From positions 38,941 to 102,940 of IMG/VR virus record IMGVR_UViG_3300009502_001313: a DNA stretch of 64,000 nt. One strand, 5' to 3'. Position 1 is the first letter of the stretch; each line of letters starts with the position of its first letter. The position numbers and the translations under genes are program-made. Source of the stretch: a virus. The notes beneath the pieces are model-generated. The model saw only the letters and a list, made by a program, of their open reading frames with translations, had not been told where the DNA came from and did no database searches. This document shows, piece after piece, positions 27,107 to 35,794 of this stretch.

Positions 27107-28711
27107 TTATTCGACAGTCTCTTTTACTTTTTCTTCATCTTTGCCATCTCCTTCTAAATGCTCTACCGATTCATCTATTTTGGAGTTTGCGGGACGATAT
27201 ACCATGATATAATTATCACAAATGGATTTATAAACTTTTTCTTTGAATTCGGGCTGTTCATTGGCGACACGAACAAATTCATTCGCATTAAGAATTTGAT
27301 TATCACACATTTTAAATGTATATCCCGCTTTTGTGCCGGTAATCAATCCATGATCTTTCATGTAATCCAACCAACTTGCGAGATTTTGAATACCGCTATC
27401 ATAGTGGATATCAAAAGACGCTGTTCGGAAAGACGGGCCGAATCGAGTCTTTGTCACTTGAGTTTGAATAGTTCTACCAATTACTTCTTTTTCTTTAGTA
27501 GATACTCGACCAACATTTTTAGTTCTAACTCGCACACTTGCCGCATACCGAAATGCCATACCTCCCGGTTCCAGATAGGGGTCACCAAATGATACTGCTT
27601 TAAGATTTTGTCGAAGTTGATTTGTGAATACCGCACAAATCCGTTGTCGAGCAATAAGTCCATTAAGTTTTCTCATTGCTAAAGAAAGCAGTTTAGATTT
27701 ATCGGTTCCATACCCAGCGGCATCATAATCAGCTTCAAGTTCTTTCTTTGTAGGAACCGAGGCGATTGAATCCGTAATAATGGTAACTAATCGATCGGGA
27801 TTTTCTTTTCTAGTCTCTCCGATAATAGCTTCCAAATGCCCAAGCATCTCTTCCAAATAGGAACAAGGTACATAAAGAAGATCTTTCACAGAAACGCCCA
27901 ATGCGGTCCAAAAATCAGGAGCCGCAGCGTATTCCGGATCAAGCATAACTGCAAATCCACCTTTTTTCTGCGTCTCTGCAATAATGTGAGCACATAGTAA
28001 AGATTTCCCGGAATTATGATTTAACATTCCATTACCAAAATAACAATGATCGGGATGATCGACCGTAATATCAACAATGTTATGTTTTCCTATCGGAAAT
28101 ATTTCTGTAACTTTCCAAAAAGATAATGCGTTTGTATATCCATCTTCACGATAAAAAATAGAGTGTCTTCCTGGAATCAAATCTTTACATTCCACCCAAC
28201 CGTCATTAGTAAAAAACCGGTGTTCACGGCTTACTTTAATACTATTTCCGTATTCAGTAAATACTTCAAATGTATCAAGTAATCCCTTTTCTACATATTT
28301 TGTGATTTTAACAAATTCCTCTTTTACAGTTAAAACCGCCACAGGGATTCCTTGTTCCATCAAGGGTTTTACGTCACCAATTTTAAACTTATTTAAGATT
28401 TTTACATCATCGCCAATTCTTACTGCAATTTCGGTATCTTCGGTGACACAGGATTCGAGCCCATTGAATTCAGAAATTCTCCCGGCAGGAAGACCGGCAT
28501 TTGGTCTATTACAAATAGCCAAATCTAACATGGTGCATCCAGTTGATACCCAATCAATTACATTGGAGGGGTCTTCTTTCTCATCCAAAAAATAAGCTAC
28601 TTTTTGACCATCCTTTTGTCGGCCATTAAGAGCCTTTTGAAGAAAAGTAGCCAACTTATCTCGACTTGCGGTTTCATCTTGTTCTACGTGAGTTGATTTC
28701 GTTTTTGCCAT
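27107..28711 (-). CDS. uvsX: UvsX/RecA-type recombinase with an intein in its P-loop
   Basis: ATG 28711 (MAKTKSTHVEQ) was chosen because an in-frame start at 28744 would place the terminator hairpin 28730-28760 inside the gene. The 534-residue precursor contains a 146-residue intein; the spliced product is about 388 residues, the size of UvsX. Extein motifs are the Walker A formed only after splicing (GLES/SGKS), LVTIITDSIASV as Walker B, and AVFTNQLRQNL in the L2/switch region. It would catalyse strand exchange and recombination-dependent replication with gp32. It ends in an acidic tail, as in UvsX. Confidence 0.92.
   Translation of the reverse strand: MAKTKSTHVEQDETASRDKLATFLQKALNGRQKDGQKVAYFLDEKEDPSNVIDWVSTGCTMLDLAICNRPNAGLPAGRISEFNGLESCVTEDTEIAVRIGDDVKILNKFKIGDVKPLMEQGIPVAVLTVKEEFVKITKYVEKGLLDTFEVFTEYGNSIKVSREHRFFTNDGWVECKDLIPGRHSIFYREDGYTNALSFWKVTEIFPIGKHNIVDITVDHPDHCYFGNGMLNHNSGKSLLCAHIIAETQKKGGFAVMLDPEYAAAPDFWTALGVSVKDLLYVPCSYLEEMLGHLEAIIGETRKENPDRLVTIITDSIASVPTKKELEADYDAAGYGTDKSKLLSLAMRKLNGLIARQRICAVFTNQLRQNLKAVSFGDPYLEPGGMAFRYAASVRVRTKNVGRVSTKEKEVIGRTIQTQVTKTRFGPSFRTASFDIHYDSGIQNLASWLDYMKDHGLITGTKAGYTFKMCDNQILNANEFVRVANEQPEFKEKVYKSICDNYIMVYRPANSKIDESVEHLEGDGKDEEKVKETVE
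28013..28450 (-). other. UvsX mini-intein
   Basis: The 146-residue insertion starts CVTEDTEIAVRIGDD and ends GMLNHN before Ser+1. A block B-like VSREHRFFTNDGW is visible and there is no room for a homing endonuclease. It lies between GLES and SGKS of the Walker A motif. Confidence 0.93.
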
Positions 28712-28729
28712 AATATAAATTAAATGAAA

Positions 28730-28760
28730 TCGGGAGTCTACCATATAGATAGACTCCCGA
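28730..28760 (-). terminator. Rho-independent terminator after gene 32
   Basis: TCGGGAGTCTA and TAGACTCCCGA form an 11-bp perfect stem with a 9-nt loop. It lies 14-45 nt downstream of the gp32 stop, followed on the minus strand by T-rich sequence. It would separate gp32 expression from uvsX. Confidence 0.85.
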
Positions 28761-28774
28761 ATTGTTATCTATGA

Positions 28775-29674
28775 TTACACCTTTGCCGTAGCAGCATTAG
28801 CAAACATTTGCTTGAATTTTGCTTTCATGTCTTCCGGCGAAAGGGCAACAGATGCAGCTTTTTCCGCCGATGGAGACACAACTGCGCCAGTATCGTTCTC
28901 ACTGGGTTCAGTCGGACTCAACGTTTTTGCAGGAGCAGAGGTTTCATCTACTTCTACATTCCCACCCTGATCAGTGGGAACCTCCGATTCAATCTCTGGT
29001 GCTTGATCATTATCAGGGTTGATATGATTTTCAAATTCCTGCTTGAGTTCAGCATAATTTGGCTCGGTAAAGAGCGTCATAACATCCACTTGATCCTGGA
29101 TTTTTGCCATCAAGTCATTATTAGAGGGGTCAACCGCAGGCGTCTTCTTAAAACGTACATCAATCTTAGTATCGGGATACTTCTTACCAGTAGGTGGAAG
29201 TTTCGTGAACTTAATAATAAGATCATTTCCATTTTCGAGGTCAGTAATATCGCCGATGTCAGGATTGCTCATCTTCTCTAAGATGGCTTCGTACACAGTC
29301 TTTCCAAACCCCCAAAACTTTACGCCCTGATCCTCTTGTCCACGTACAATAACGGGGACATAGGTCCGAAGCTTGGGTTCATACGATTTAGATAGAACCC
29401 AATTCTCTTTAGAACCGGTACCACGCAACTTTTCACAAAACTCCAGAACGGGGTCTGGATTTCCATTTACGCTAGGAGAAAGAAACGTTTTAGTAGTTCC
29501 GTTAGCTTGCCTGTAATAATAAAACTTCAATTCAGTGAATGGATTTTCACGATTGAATTTATATGGAAGAATACGGACTTTTTGTTCCCCTTCAGAAGGT
29601 TTCCAAAATTTGGAACTTTGTTTGTTTTTACCTTGTAAGGCATCCAACTTGTTTTTGATGAAATCTAAGTTCAT
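28775..29674 (-). CDS. 32: Single-stranded DNA-binding protein, T4 gp32-like
   Basis: The 299-residue protein has the gp32 layout: a short N-terminal cooperativity segment, an OB-fold core starting QSSKFWKPSEGEQKVRILPY, and an acidic, Pro/Ser-rich C-terminal region ending in a short helix. The Zn-binding His/Cys cluster of T4 gp32 is absent, as only one Cys is visible; other T4-like phages are also known to lack it. It would coat ssDNA and coordinate UvsX, helicase and polymerase. It has its own terminator, consistent with high separate expression. Confidence 0.85.
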   Translation of the reverse strand: MNLDFIKNKLDALQGKNKQSSKFWKPSEGEQKVRILPYKFNRENPFTELKFYYYRQANGTTKTFLSPSVNGNPDPVLEFCEKLRGTGSKENWVLSKSYEPKLRTYVPVIVRGQEDQGVKFWGFGKTVYEAILEKMSNPDIGDITDLENGNDLIIKFTKLPPTGKKYPDTKIDVRFKKTPAVDPSNNDLMAKIQDQVDVMTLFTEPNYAELKQEFENHINPDNDQAPEIESEVPTDQGGNVEVDETSAPAKTLSPTEPSENDTGAVVSPSAEKAASVALSPEDMKAKFKQMFANAATAKV

Positions 29675-29838
29675 TTGTTTATTTCTTATATTTAATTAGT
29701 TAATTAGGTAATCGAGTCAAATCGTTAACTAACATGTTAAGTCTCTAACTCTGTTACCTTTTATACATAGAGACGATATCAGAAAAAACGTTTTTCACAA
29801 CTTATTTTATCCCGAAAGCAGTTATTTTTTTGAAAAGA

Positions 29839-30234
29839 CTAACTCCGATGGATTTTCAGTGGGATAATTCGTACTGAAATATCACCGGTTATAATGAGAG
29901 AATTCGCATAAAGCTTCCAATTTACCTGATATGTTCTATCGAATGAGCCATTTTCTTCTTCAATAAGACGATTCATACTATTAAGCGTATATAATACATT
30001 AAATTCTTTTTTCCGGTGAATAAGAATAGTATTGGGAAATTTAGGAGCGTCCCGGCGCATATTAAGGACGTTATAGGTTAGAAAAATTTCTTTGGGATTT
30101 TTAATATTAGAAAAAACGAATACTCGTTTATTATATATTTCATAGAAAGAAAGGATTTCTTGAATTATTTTTTGAAAATCAGCTACCGTTGAAAAGGTAC
30201 ACAATAATTGTCGGTTATCTTGAAACATTGTCAT
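29839..30234 (-). CDS. Conserved-looking hypothetical phage protein
   Basis: This 131-residue soluble protein has an alternating strand/helix pattern and a C-terminal segment (YQVNWKLYANSLIITG) resembling small unknown proteins of T4-like phages. It starts 10 nt before the stop of the gene 30245-31225, in the same direction. No catalytic motif is visible and no function is assigned. Confidence 0.55.
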   Translation of the reverse strand: MTMFQDNRQLLCTFSTVADFQKIIQEILSFYEIYNKRVFVFSNIKNPKEIFLTYNVLNMRRDAPKFPNTILIHRKKEFNVLYTLNSMNRLIEEENGSFDRTYQVNWKLYANSLIITGDISVRIIPLKIHRS

Positions 30235-30244
30235 AACTGCGAAT

Positions 30245-31225
30245 TTATCTTGGAATTTCTTTTAGTTTTATTACCAGCATCCCAGATAATGATTGTATCT
30301 TAATTAAAGTTTGTCTATTTAACGTAGGATCATTCTTATTATTAGCATCTTTGGAATACGTATTAATTACCTCTGCTATTGTAATCGCATCCCCACTCAT
30401 ATTCTGGAGTTCAGTAATTGGAGATGGTCGAATTTCCTGTTGATTATTAGTATTATCACCCCGCATCATTTGTTTTACGACCTGTGCTTCCGCCGATCGC
30501 TGTTGCGGAGTTTTTTTAGTATCAAAATTAGGAGGAGGAACAGGAGCCGCTGCTCCGGTTGGCGCTGGCGCTGGTTCTACAGATAGTCCTTGTCGATCCG
30601 ATCCCGCCGACTGTTGATCCGATGGCGGCAACAATGATACCGCAGCAGGGGAAGATGTCGCCGATGGAATATTGGATGCAGGAAGTTGACTTGCACCTTG
30701 CGCTGGTGCAGGTTGCGGTTGCGGAGGCGGTTGCGGAGGCGGTTGCGGTGGCTGCGGAGGCGGTGGCTGCGGAGGCGGTTGCGGTGGCTGCGGAGGCGGT
30801 GGCTGCGGAGGCGGTTGCGGTGGCGGAAAAAGATTTTGAGATGGAGCATCCGTCGCTGGTTGTCCTTGCGCAGGCACTTGAGGCTGACCTTGTGCAGGAG
30901 GCTGTCCCCCGGCAAACATATCTGTCTTTCCGAGTGTTGGATCTTTCTCAAAATGCGTCCCTCTTGCAATAGCTCTGGCCTTATGTTGAGGAGTAGGAAA
31001 TGTTACCAACAGCCCATCTCGGTTGTACGCCTGGCGCTCCGGGTATTTTCCCTCGATAAGTTTATTATGAATCGCTTTGGCATCATTAACGGGGATTTGA
31101 TGTTCAGTTGTAAGGTTTTCCAATAACGCTTCCATGTGAAGTGAATTGGACATATCGAAAATTCCATCTGGAATGCGTTCATCCAAACAGACTTCGTTTA
31201 AAATTTGATCAATGATATTAGACAT
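30245..31225 (-). CDS. Pro/Gln-rich probable virion protein with capsid-targeting-like leader
   Basis: The start is taken as ATG 31225 (an in-frame TTG lies at 31231), giving 326 residues. The leader MSNIIDQILNEVCLDE resembles those of five other proteins here. A motif RQAYNRDGLLVTFPTP...ARGTHF follows, a segment I associate with structural or unknown proteins of marine T4-like phages. A PPPQPP-type tract (encoded at about 30700-30830) and a helical C-terminal part complete it. TATTTATA lies 21 nt upstream. Probably a head or internal protein; that is inference. Confidence 0.6.
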   Translation of the reverse strand: MSNIIDQILNEVCLDERIPDGIFDMSNSLHMEALLENLTTEHQIPVNDAKAIHNKLIEGKYPERQAYNRDGLLVTFPTPQHKARAIARGTHFEKDPTLGKTDMFAGGQPPAQGQPQVPAQGQPATDAPSQNLFPPPQPPPQPPPPQPPQPPPQPPPPQPPQPPPQPPPQPQPAPAQGASQLPASNIPSATSSPAAVSLLPPSDQQSAGSDRQGLSVEPAPAPTGAAAPVPPPNFDTKKTPQQRSAEAQVVKQMMRGDNTNNQQEIRPSPITELQNMSGDAITIAEVINTYSKDANNKNDPTLNRQTLIKIQSLSGMLVIKLKEIPR

Positions 31226-31246
31226 GTTCAAGAGACATTATACGAT

Positions 31247-31254
31247 TATAAATA
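31247..31254 (-). promoter_or_regulatory. TATTTATA motif
   Basis: Minus-strand GATATTTATAATC lies 21 nt before ATG 31225. Confidence 0.4.
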
Positions 31255-31283
31255 TCTCCTAAAATGCCAAAAGCAAATGAAAA

Positions 31284-32639
31284 TTATACTATCAAATCCA
31301 TATCATGATAATTATCTCCCATATAAACCTTCGTAGGGAATTTCCCATCTAGACTCATCTCTTCACGAATTTCTGTCAAAATGTTTCCGTCATCTAAGCA
31401 ATAATCTATTAAAAAAGAATCATATGTGTATAAAACGCATTTACTTCTTTTATTTCTTAAAAGATTATTCACCATTCCCAACACCGGAATGGAAATCTCT
31501 CCTTCCACTGCCTGCATAATATAATTAAATATAGTAGCGGGCTTAGGTTCTTTAACATGTTTATTGGAAATTCGGCGTTTAAATAATGGAGTTTCAACAT
31601 ACCCATATTGATTGAAAAATCCCCAATGATAATCAATGAAATCCTTTAAGTGGGCCAAATATTTAATATGAGCATATTCCGATTGAACTCCGCCAAAAAA
31701 TTGTCTAAAAGTAATCTGTTTTGCATTGGCAATATCAGTTTCATCGACTTCTTTTTTATTAAAATAAAGCGTAGCAAGATATTCGTAGATATCGATTGAA
31801 GTCGAAATCGGATAATGAGTTAATAAAGAAACAATTCGAGGATGAAAAGCAGAATAATCAATTAAAATAAGTTTACCGTTATCACCAAATCTAGAAATAA
31901 ATGCTTTTCTAGATCCATCTTCTTTATTTAAAGCAGCGTAATTGATACCCCCAAATCGATTAGACGGTCTTCCCGTGGCAGTATAAACATTATATTGAGT
32001 ATATACCTTCCCTGAATTTATACATATATCCCCAAAATGCTCTCGAAATATCGCCGGATTTATCGCCAGTCCTTGGCTTTCGACTTCTGCTAACGGCTCT
32101 ATTATCAGTCGATTAAATTGTTTAAATGAGTCCCCGATATTAGACATCTTTTTAATACTTTTTTCACAGACCTCCGCCAATTCAGAAAAAGATTCCAGAT
32201 GTTTTGTTAGCGGAACAAGCTTACCGTAGTCGGGTCTATCCGAAAAATTTCTGCGAATAAGAGAATGTGCCGGTGTATCAAACTCACTTAATTCTAGAAT
32301 TTTATTATTGGATAAATATCCTATCATTCCTACATCATACGTCTCTTTAATTGGAATTAAATGAGAAAATGCTTTTTTATCAACCGCCCATTTAATTCCT
32401 TGCAACTGGTCGAGGGTATCTATAATCGATTGATGATCAACTGGCTTCGGGGTTTTTATATCCGGATGATTGAACCCATAATAATAAGTTTTTCCTTTGG
32501 ATAAATTCCGAATGAATAACAAACAGGGGGAATTACGGGCAGAATGAACATTATCATGAAGAGGAATCACATGTAACAGCAAATCGTCGTTTATTGACGT
32601 GCTGATAAATTGAAACCATTGTTCCCACGATTCGATCAT
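31284..32639 (-). CDS. Short family A DNA polymerase-like protein
   Basis: The 451-residue protein carries family A polymerase palm/finger motifs: YTATGRPSN and NYAALNKEDG before motif A (LILIDYSAFHPR), a motif B-like KQITFRQFFGG, and motif C as YTYDSFLIDY (the usual HDE replaced by YDS). The N-terminal about 190 residues match no exonuclease I can recognise. Family A enzymes are usually 600-900 residues, so this is a reduced or diverged form. It could be a repair or auxiliary polymerase; no family B gp43 gene is in this window. The Asp of motif A and of motif C are kept, so catalysis is possible. Confidence 0.7.
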   Translation of the reverse strand: MIESWEQWFQFISTSINDDLLLHVIPLHDNVHSARNSPCLLFIRNLSKGKTYYYGFNHPDIKTPKPVDHQSIIDTLDQLQGIKWAVDKKAFSHLIPIKETYDVGMIGYLSNNKILELSEFDTPAHSLIRRNFSDRPDYGKLVPLTKHLESFSELAEVCEKSIKKMSNIGDSFKQFNRLIIEPLAEVESQGLAINPAIFREHFGDICINSGKVYTQYNVYTATGRPSNRFGGINYAALNKEDGSRKAFISRFGDNGKLILIDYSAFHPRIVSLLTHYPISTSIDIYEYLATLYFNKKEVDETDIANAKQITFRQFFGGVQSEYAHIKYLAHLKDFIDYHWGFFNQYGYVETPLFKRRISNKHVKEPKPATIFNYIMQAVEGEISIPVLGMVNNLLRNKRSKCVLYTYDSFLIDYCLDDGNILTEIREEMSLDGKFPTKVYMGDNYHDMDLIV

Positions 32640-32680
32640 TTTAGGAACTTTACCGTACTTCTCAGAAATCTCAACTTTTT

Positions 32681-35461
32681 TTATTTGCCGCTTGCAGGCA
32701 CTTCTTTAGGCGGCAGTCCTAATTTATCTCGCATGTATCCACGCAGCGGAATAATACCGGCGACGATATTTGTTACCCATTGACCACCTTGAATAGTATC
32801 TTGAACATTCACAATACGAAATACAATATTTTCTTCGGAATAGGGGTCGGGCAATCCCCTAACTCTGAACATCCCAAACGTGCGGAGTCCCGCAATCCCC
32901 TGAATCGTAAACTCCGCTTGAATATTAGGCATAATTCCGGTATATTTAGGATTATATTGTTCATCTTCATCATCTAATAATAAAGACAACAAATCTGAAT
33001 TGTTTTTTGGAATAGCGAGCCGAACAATTAGAACTTTTCCGTCGGGTTTTTTACTAGACATCTGAAGTACTTCTGCACTAATTGGTTTTAATCCTTGGAT
33101 TTGTGCCATTGTTTTTTGATGCGAATCACTTCCAAACCGCTCACTGCGACCTTTATTAGAAGACACATCACTAGAGCTAAAAAGTCTATCTTTAAATTTA
33201 GGATCTAACAAAGATGCCTCATCGCTCAATACTATTTTTTTTGTATTATTCGCAGCTACTTGAGCATATATAGTTCGGATAGCTTGAGCATTACTTAACA
33301 TGGGCCTAAAAACCATTGATTTAATTAAACTATCGGCACCATAATAATCAAATGTATAAACCTTTTCCCCTTCATTTCCGGTATATTGAGTCATATTCTG
33401 ATCAATTATTTTCATTTTAGCTACGTTACCGGTAGAATGTCTACCCGTCGCCGCAGTTATTTTAAAATCCCAAAAATTCGCCGCAGCACCGTTTATCAAT
33501 TTAAAAAGTTCTTCATATAATTTTTCATAAAATACTCCGGGATCAAGCCCCTTTAACATATTTTTAAATGCCTCTGTATTAATATATAAATTTTTCAAAA
33601 GACCCGTAAAATATGCAGGTCTTTTTCTAGAATTATTTTCACCGTCCGTAATATCATTATATTCCTCTTTGAACGGGAAATCAAAAGGGGTTTTACGTAT
33701 CGATTTTTGACTAAGTACGCTTCTATTAGAATTAATAAACTGAGAAAGATCATCTCTTTTCGTATCCCCCATCGGATAAACGATTTTTCGCAATCTATGA
33801 TCGGCATAGGATATATCAGAGGGTGTTCTATTCGGATCTAATGGCGTGTTAGAATATGGTTTAGAGACCGAAGTTACTTTAAATGCAGCTTGGTATTTTT
33901 TTGCATCGGCATCTTCTTTATTTGCATCATATCCGAATTTACCTTCAAAATATTTAGGAGCAACTGGATTAGGTATCAAAAGATTACTGCTATTAGTAGA
34001 AATAAGATTGGGATGCGCATTAATAATACAATCGTCTATATCAATGCTAAACATCGGAGCATCTTTTACACCTATCAATCCCGATGAATGATAATTAATA
34101 ATCTCTACGATTAATCCCATGTTTATCCAGCACGATTTAATATCGGAATTGGAATAATCCCAATCATTTAATTCAGAATAACTAGCAATATAACCACCCA
34201 TAGGAGAACTAGATCTGACCCTTTTTCTACCATTAAAAATTCCAAACAAATATTCCAAGTAATTATCAGGATGAGCGATTTTAATATATTTAATAAAACT
34301 CTCCATCGGATTTACGAGAGGAGTTTCCGGATTAGAAGATTGAGATTTAACAGGTTCCGCCACAGGCATTTCGGGGGGCATTAATCCCGCCCATACCGGA
34401 TTCATTAAGAAAAGCGGAGAAGGAATAGGAGCAGCATTTTTTTTCGCTTCGAATTGCGTAATAACTTCTTGATTAGATTTACCAACAGTATTCAAAAAAC
34501 TATTGATAGCTTTATCTCCATCATCTTCTTTTGTATTCACTAAACTAATAAATCCATCAACATAACTGTCTACAAATTGTCTCAAAGAGTCAATAACTCT
34601 GGACTCGGATTTTATTTTTCCCTTATCGGAACCTGTATCGGGTATTTCGGTATCTTTTTCAATCATATGTGAGTTAACCGCCAATCCCGCCCAAAGCCGA
34701 TCCTTTGTAGTAATTTCAGTTCTACATTTAATTTTATTTCCATCTATCGACCACTCAAAATTTGTTATAATTCCAAACACCACTTCATAGTTTCCTTTGG
34801 AATCTAAAACATTATCAGTATACAAAGAATATGGATTATTAAAAAGATAAGAAAGGTTATCTGTTTTAACCAAATCCAATAACGACAACGGGTTAAAATG
34901 ATTCCATCCCCACTCAACAATAACTGAAATACCCGGTACCAAAAAATAAGGAGTCATATATTCCAATTGCTTGGAAGAAAAACACGTCCATTCAATATTA
35001 ACCCGCCGCAAAATTTCTTTTTGAATAGTAGCAGATATTTTTTCAATTTCTGGAACCGGAACATGAATTGGATAATTATTATTAATTAAACTATTATCAA
35101 CTATATGTGGCATTCCATTCGGGGTATATCCAATAATACTCTCATTGCTAGATCCATCTCCGCTTTTAACTCCGGTATTGAATCCATATGTAGAATAAAA
35201 ATCTTTCCCTCCATATAGAACAAATCCCGGTTTATCCTTATTCTTATTCTTGTTCTCCAATCCATATCCATTTGAACATACCCTGACCCATGAAGTCATC
35301 GGACCTTTATAAGAATTCCAATCATCGGTATCTGCCTTCCAAGTTGCACCGGAATTTTCAATATAATTTAAACTTCTGTTAACCGAACGCCGATTAAGCT
35401 CGGTTTGTATCGCATTGTCCCAGCAATGTGGTTCCCATGGAATTAGTACGAGTGAACTCAT
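32681..35461 (-). CDS. Large virion protein, probable baseplate/tail hub component
   Basis: This 926-residue soluble protein has no signal or membrane segment. Strand-rich segments such as YMTPYFLVPGISVIVEWGWN and a C-terminal IRFRVRGLPDPYSEE-like stretch resemble large baseplate proteins of T4-like marine phages. It heads a block followed by the LysM-type gp53-like protein, another large baseplate protein and the tape measure. The assignment is by context and general resemblance, not by a diagnostic motif. Confidence 0.55.
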   Translation of the reverse strand: MSSLVLIPWEPHCWDNAIQTELNRRSVNRSLNYIENSGATWKADTDDWNSYKGPMTSWVRVCSNGYGLENKNKNKDKPGFVLYGGKDFYSTYGFNTGVKSGDGSSNESIIGYTPNGMPHIVDNSLINNNYPIHVPVPEIEKISATIQKEILRRVNIEWTCFSSKQLEYMTPYFLVPGISVIVEWGWNHFNPLSLLDLVKTDNLSYLFNNPYSLYTDNVLDSKGNYEVVFGIITNFEWSIDGNKIKCRTEITTKDRLWAGLAVNSHMIEKDTEIPDTGSDKGKIKSESRVIDSLRQFVDSYVDGFISLVNTKEDDGDKAINSFLNTVGKSNQEVITQFEAKKNAAPIPSPLFLMNPVWAGLMPPEMPVAEPVKSQSSNPETPLVNPMESFIKYIKIAHPDNYLEYLFGIFNGRKRVRSSSPMGGYIASYSELNDWDYSNSDIKSCWINMGLIVEIINYHSSGLIGVKDAPMFSIDIDDCIINAHPNLISTNSSNLLIPNPVAPKYFEGKFGYDANKEDADAKKYQAAFKVTSVSKPYSNTPLDPNRTPSDISYADHRLRKIVYPMGDTKRDDLSQFINSNRSVLSQKSIRKTPFDFPFKEEYNDITDGENNSRKRPAYFTGLLKNLYINTEAFKNMLKGLDPGVFYEKLYEELFKLINGAAANFWDFKITAATGRHSTGNVAKMKIIDQNMTQYTGNEGEKVYTFDYYGADSLIKSMVFRPMLSNAQAIRTIYAQVAANNTKKIVLSDEASLLDPKFKDRLFSSSDVSSNKGRSERFGSDSHQKTMAQIQGLKPISAEVLQMSSKKPDGKVLIVRLAIPKNNSDLLSLLLDDEDEQYNPKYTGIMPNIQAEFTIQGIAGLRTFGMFRVRGLPDPYSEENIVFRIVNVQDTIQGGQWVTNIVAGIIPLRGYMRDKLGLPPKEVPASGK

Positions 35462-35492
35462 ATCATTTTCAAAATATTTATTTGATTTTTTT

Positions 35493-35789
35493 TCATTGAT
35501 TTAATTGTTTGAATGTATTGAGAACAGAAATGATATCGGTAGGGATACGTAATTGTAATCCCGGTTCAATACTTAATCTTCCTTTTCCTATATTATTTAT
35601 GTTGGCAATAATCCACCAAAGCGTTGAATCGTTATAATACTTAAATGCCAATGTATCTAATGACTCAGTTTCACTTGCAGTAATATAAATATCACTATCA
35701 GACAAAGGAACAGGAGGATAAATAGTGGTTTTATACACCTCTTTCCCATCCCACCTCTTCCCAGATAAATTATTTGAATATCGGTTCAT
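35493..35789 (-). CDS. 53: LysM-domain baseplate wedge protein, T4 gp53-like
   Basis: The 98-residue protein contains a LysM-like fold: ETESLDTLAFKYYNDSTLWWIIANINN, then a PGLQLRIP ending. This is the hallmark of gp53-type baseplate proteins in contractile phages, where it helps lock the wedges. It is placed between two large baseplate-type genes in the same orientation. Confidence 0.75.
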   Translation of the reverse strand: MNRYSNNLSGKRWDGKEVYKTTIYPPVPLSDSDIYITASETESLDTLAFKYYNDSTLWWIIANINNIGKGRLSIEPGLQLRIPTDIISVLNTFKQLNQ

Positions 35790-35794
35790 TTATT

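Noticed and set aside
28712-28744. Upstream start for UvsX
   Set aside because: The sequence is part of a perfect terminator hairpin after gene 32.
27158-29281. Plus-strand frames of 144 and 157 residues over uvsX and gene 32
   Set aside because: They lie fully antisense to well-supported genes and have no family features or ribosome-binding site.
30559-31126. Long plus-strand reading frames opposite the Pro/Gln-rich gene
   Set aside because: They are created by the repetitive CCN/CAG codons of the minus-strand gene; composition is Ala/Val/Glu or Arg/Leu repeats without start signals.
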